Below are positions 24,130-25,610 of a stretch of DNA of 25,610 bases, piece by piece. This stretch comes from Prevotellaceae bacterium (GTDB lineage: Bacteria > Bacteroidota > Bacteroidia > Bacteroidales > Bacteroidaceae): positions 1 through 25,610 of the forward strand of contig QAML01000012.1 in NCBI GenBank assembly GCA_003150315.1, given 5' to 3'. The notes under the pieces were generated by a model that saw only the letters and a list, made by a program, of their open reading frames with translations, had not been told where the DNA came from and ran no database searches. The position numbers and the translations under genes were made by a program. Numbering within the stretch: position 1 is the stretch's first letter; every line of letters begins with the position of its first letter.

Positions 24130-24477
24130 TTATTTCAGTTTGTTCTCTTTGTCGGGGAAAACTATCGAGGGTTTGAATGTCTTCGCTTCTTCGGGCGTCA
24201 TCATGGCGTATGACATTATTATAACCACGTCGCCAACCTGCGCTTTTCTTGCGGCTGCGCCGTTCAGGCAAATCACTCCGCTTCCTGCGGGACCGCTTAT
24301 CACGTAGGTTTCAAAACGTTCGCCGTTGTTTTTGTTTGCTATGAAAACTCTTTCTCCCGGAAATATCCCGGCGGCTTCTATGAGGTTTTTGTCTATGGTT
24401 ATGCTGCCCACGTATTCGAGATTGGCTTCCGTTACGGTGGCGCAGTGAATTTTTGATTTGAGTATCTGTACGTACAT
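24130..24477 (-). CDS. panD: Aspartate 1-decarboxylase proenzyme
   Basis: 115 residues, near the usual length. Converts L-aspartate to beta-alanine for pantothenate synthesis. The self-cleavage site is Gly24-Ser25 ([11 protein letters not shown]), where Ser25 becomes the pyruvoyl cofactor. [20 protein letters not shown] and [20 protein letters not shown] are conserved core blocks. It starts six bases after the panC stop, so beta-alanine supply and its use in the next step are co-expressed. Cytoplasmic tetramer in the family. Confidence 0.97.
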   Translation of the reverse strand: MYVQILKSKIHCATVTEANLEYVGSITIDKNLIEAAGIFPGERVFIANKNNGERFETYVISGPAGSGVICLNGAAARKAQVGDVVIIMSYAMMTPEEAKTFKPSIVFPDKENKLK

Positions 24478-24483
24478 TTCTGC

Positions 24484-25341
24484 TTAGATATTCTCTTTAT
24501 ATTTTATGTTGTCAATCAGTCTGACGGGGATATGTCCGCAGAATACTGTTATGCAGCCCACGATATAGTTGCTGTCTTTCCAATCGCTTACGTTTTGCAG
24601 TGTTGTTCCGTCAACTATTTCGTAATATTGAACCTCAAGTCCTTCCACGGAATTTATGGTGCTTACCACGAAATCGTGCGTCTCTGCCACGCTGTGGCTC
24701 TTGGCATATTCGCAACTTGCGAAAAGGGTTTTTGAGATGTTCAATGCTATTTTTCTCTCCTCGTCGTTGAGCAATGCGTTGCGACTGCTTAGTGCGAGTC
24801 CGTCTTCTTGTCTTACAATGGGACAGGGGCGGAGCTCTACAGGTATGGACAGGTCTTTTACCATAGCTCTTATCACAGCAATCTGCTGAAAGTCTTTTTC
24901 GCCGAAATAAGCTCTGTCGGGAGTTACGGCGTAAAACAATTTGCTTACAATCTGACAAACTCCGTTGAAATGTCCCGGGCGGCGTGCGCCTTCCATTACT
25001 GTATCTATGGGAGGGTATGAGAATTTGCGTGTGTCGGTTTCGGGATACATTTCTTCTACTGCCGGTGCAAACATAATGGTGGCACCAAGCGATGACAGCA
25101 GTTTTTTGTCTGCCTCTATATCGCGCGGATAATTTTCAAGGTCGCGCTTGTCGTTAAACTGTGTTGGGTTTACAAATACGCTTACCACAGTGGCATCGTT
25201 TTCTTTTACTGAACGTTTCACGAGTGATGCGTGTCCTGCGTGAAGCGCACCCATTGTGGGAACAAGTCCCACGGTTTTTCCCTCTTTGCGTAGGGCGGCA
25301 ATGCGCTCGCCCAGTTCTTTTCGGGTTTCTATTACCTCCAT
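24484..25341 (-). CDS. panC: Pantothenate synthetase
   Basis: 285 residues from the ATG at 25341 ([10 protein letters not shown]), which aligns with the usual family start; an ATG three codons earlier is possible. It joins pantoate and beta-alanine with ATP to make pantothenate. The nucleotide site has [12 protein letters not shown] (HAGH at about 34-37), and the second signature is [17 protein letters not shown] and the FGEKDFQQ block are also present. It leads a two-gene unit with panD. The pantoate genes panB and panE are not in this window. Confidence 0.97.
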   Translation of the reverse strand: MEVIETRKELGERIAALRKEGKTVGLVPTMGALHAGHASLVKRSVKENDATVVSVFVNPTQFNDKRDLENYPRDIEADKKLLSSLGATIMFAPAVEEMYPETDTRKFSYPPIDTVMEGARRPGHFNGVCQIVSKLFYAVTPDRAYFGEKDFQQIAVIRAMVKDLSIPVELRPCPIVRQEDGLALSSRNALLNDEERKIALNISKTLFASCEYAKSHSVAETHDFVVSTINSVEGLEVQYYEIVDGTTLQNVSDWKDSNYIVGCITVFCGHIPVRLIDNIKYKENI

Positions 25342-25366
25342 GTTATACACATTAGTTTTATGGCTG

Positions 25367-25397
25367 CAAAATTACTGTTTTTTTTACAGACATCAAA
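25367..25397 (-). promoter_or_regulatory. Strong promoter of panC-panD
   Basis: Minus-strand TTTG (25394-25397), exactly 19 bases, then TAATTTTG (25367-25374). Transcription would start near 25361, about 20 bases before the panC ATG at 25341. Confidence 0.75.
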
Positions 25398-25558
25398 GTG
25401 TAGGTTTTTCATGGCTGTGCGCACGAGGTTTGAAACCACGGTATGGCGAAAAATTTCAGAAATACTGTCGAGTTGCGTAAATGTCTGAAAAATAATTGTT
25501 TACGTAGTATTCGTGTCTCTTTCGTAAGTTGTTGTGTTTCAGAGATTTGAAATGGGCA

Positions 25559-25610
25559 AAAATACAAGGCACTTATTTTAAAATAAGTGCCTTGTATTTT
25601 AAAATATATG
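25559..25610. repeat. Palindromic intergenic repeat, copy 4 (cut by window edge)
   Basis: AAAATACAAGGCACTTATTTT (21 bases, 25559-25579) is followed at once by its exact reverse complement (25580-25600), a 42-bp perfect palindrome. AAAATATATG then runs to the window end and resembles the next unit of the other copies. It lies upstream of panC. Confidence 0.85.

Overview
This window reads as chromosomal DNA from a member of the Bacteroidales (phylum Bacteroidota), possibly Prevotellaceae or a relative. The evidence is a complete Bat-type aerotolerance operon, Shine-Dalgarno-poor gene starts, promoters of the Bacteroidota type (TTTG, 19 bases, TAnnTTTG), a Wzi-like capsule assembly barrel and an RNase Y next to ZapA. 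The family-level guess rests on general resemblance and is weak.

Layout: (1) 1-413 is a non-coding left edge with a broken 91-bp copy of part of the alpha-galactosidase gene that lies exactly 3 kb to the right. (2) 414-3318, minus strand: an AT-rich orphan gene directly behind a secreted GH27 alpha-galactosidase. (3) 3646-12740, minus strand: a nine-gene run moxR, DUF58, a BatD-like membrane protein, batA, batB, batC, batD, batE and a PAP2 phosphatase, mostly with gaps under 25 bp. (4) 12866-14002: a cation diffusion facilitator. (5) 14498-19539, plus strand: an unknown conserved-looking protein, a ZapB-like coiled coil, ZapA, RNase Y, a Wzi-like outer-membrane protein and a small lipoprotein. 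(6) 19540-20767: a 1.2-kb gene-poor stretch between convergent units. (7) 20768-23685, minus strand: rplM, rpsI, rpsB and tsf, with structured leaders and a clear terminator. (8) 24130-25341, minus strand: panC-panD with promoter and terminator.

Four copies of an AT-rich, roughly 100-bp palindromic repeat built from AAAATACAAGGCA units and its reverse complement sit only in intergenic DNA (3430, 14117, 19651 and the right edge).

MoxR (AAA+ ATPase), DUF58, BatA and BatB (von Willebrand A domains), BatC and BatE (TPR) and the two BatD-like proteins probably form one envelope-associated system. MoxR is the presumed chaperone, the VWA/DUF58 proteins its partners, and BatD-like and TPR proteins the periplasmic scaffold. 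The plus-strand cluster joins division-ring factors, RNA decay and surface assembly. The last two units are housekeeping translation and coenzyme A precursor synthesis.

The window is mainly core genome. The least explained items are the palindromic repeat family, a perfect 14-bp hairpin inside the signal-peptide codons of the wzi-like gene, the rplM leader with overlapping small reading frames, the duplicated galactosidase fragment, and the AT-rich orphan.
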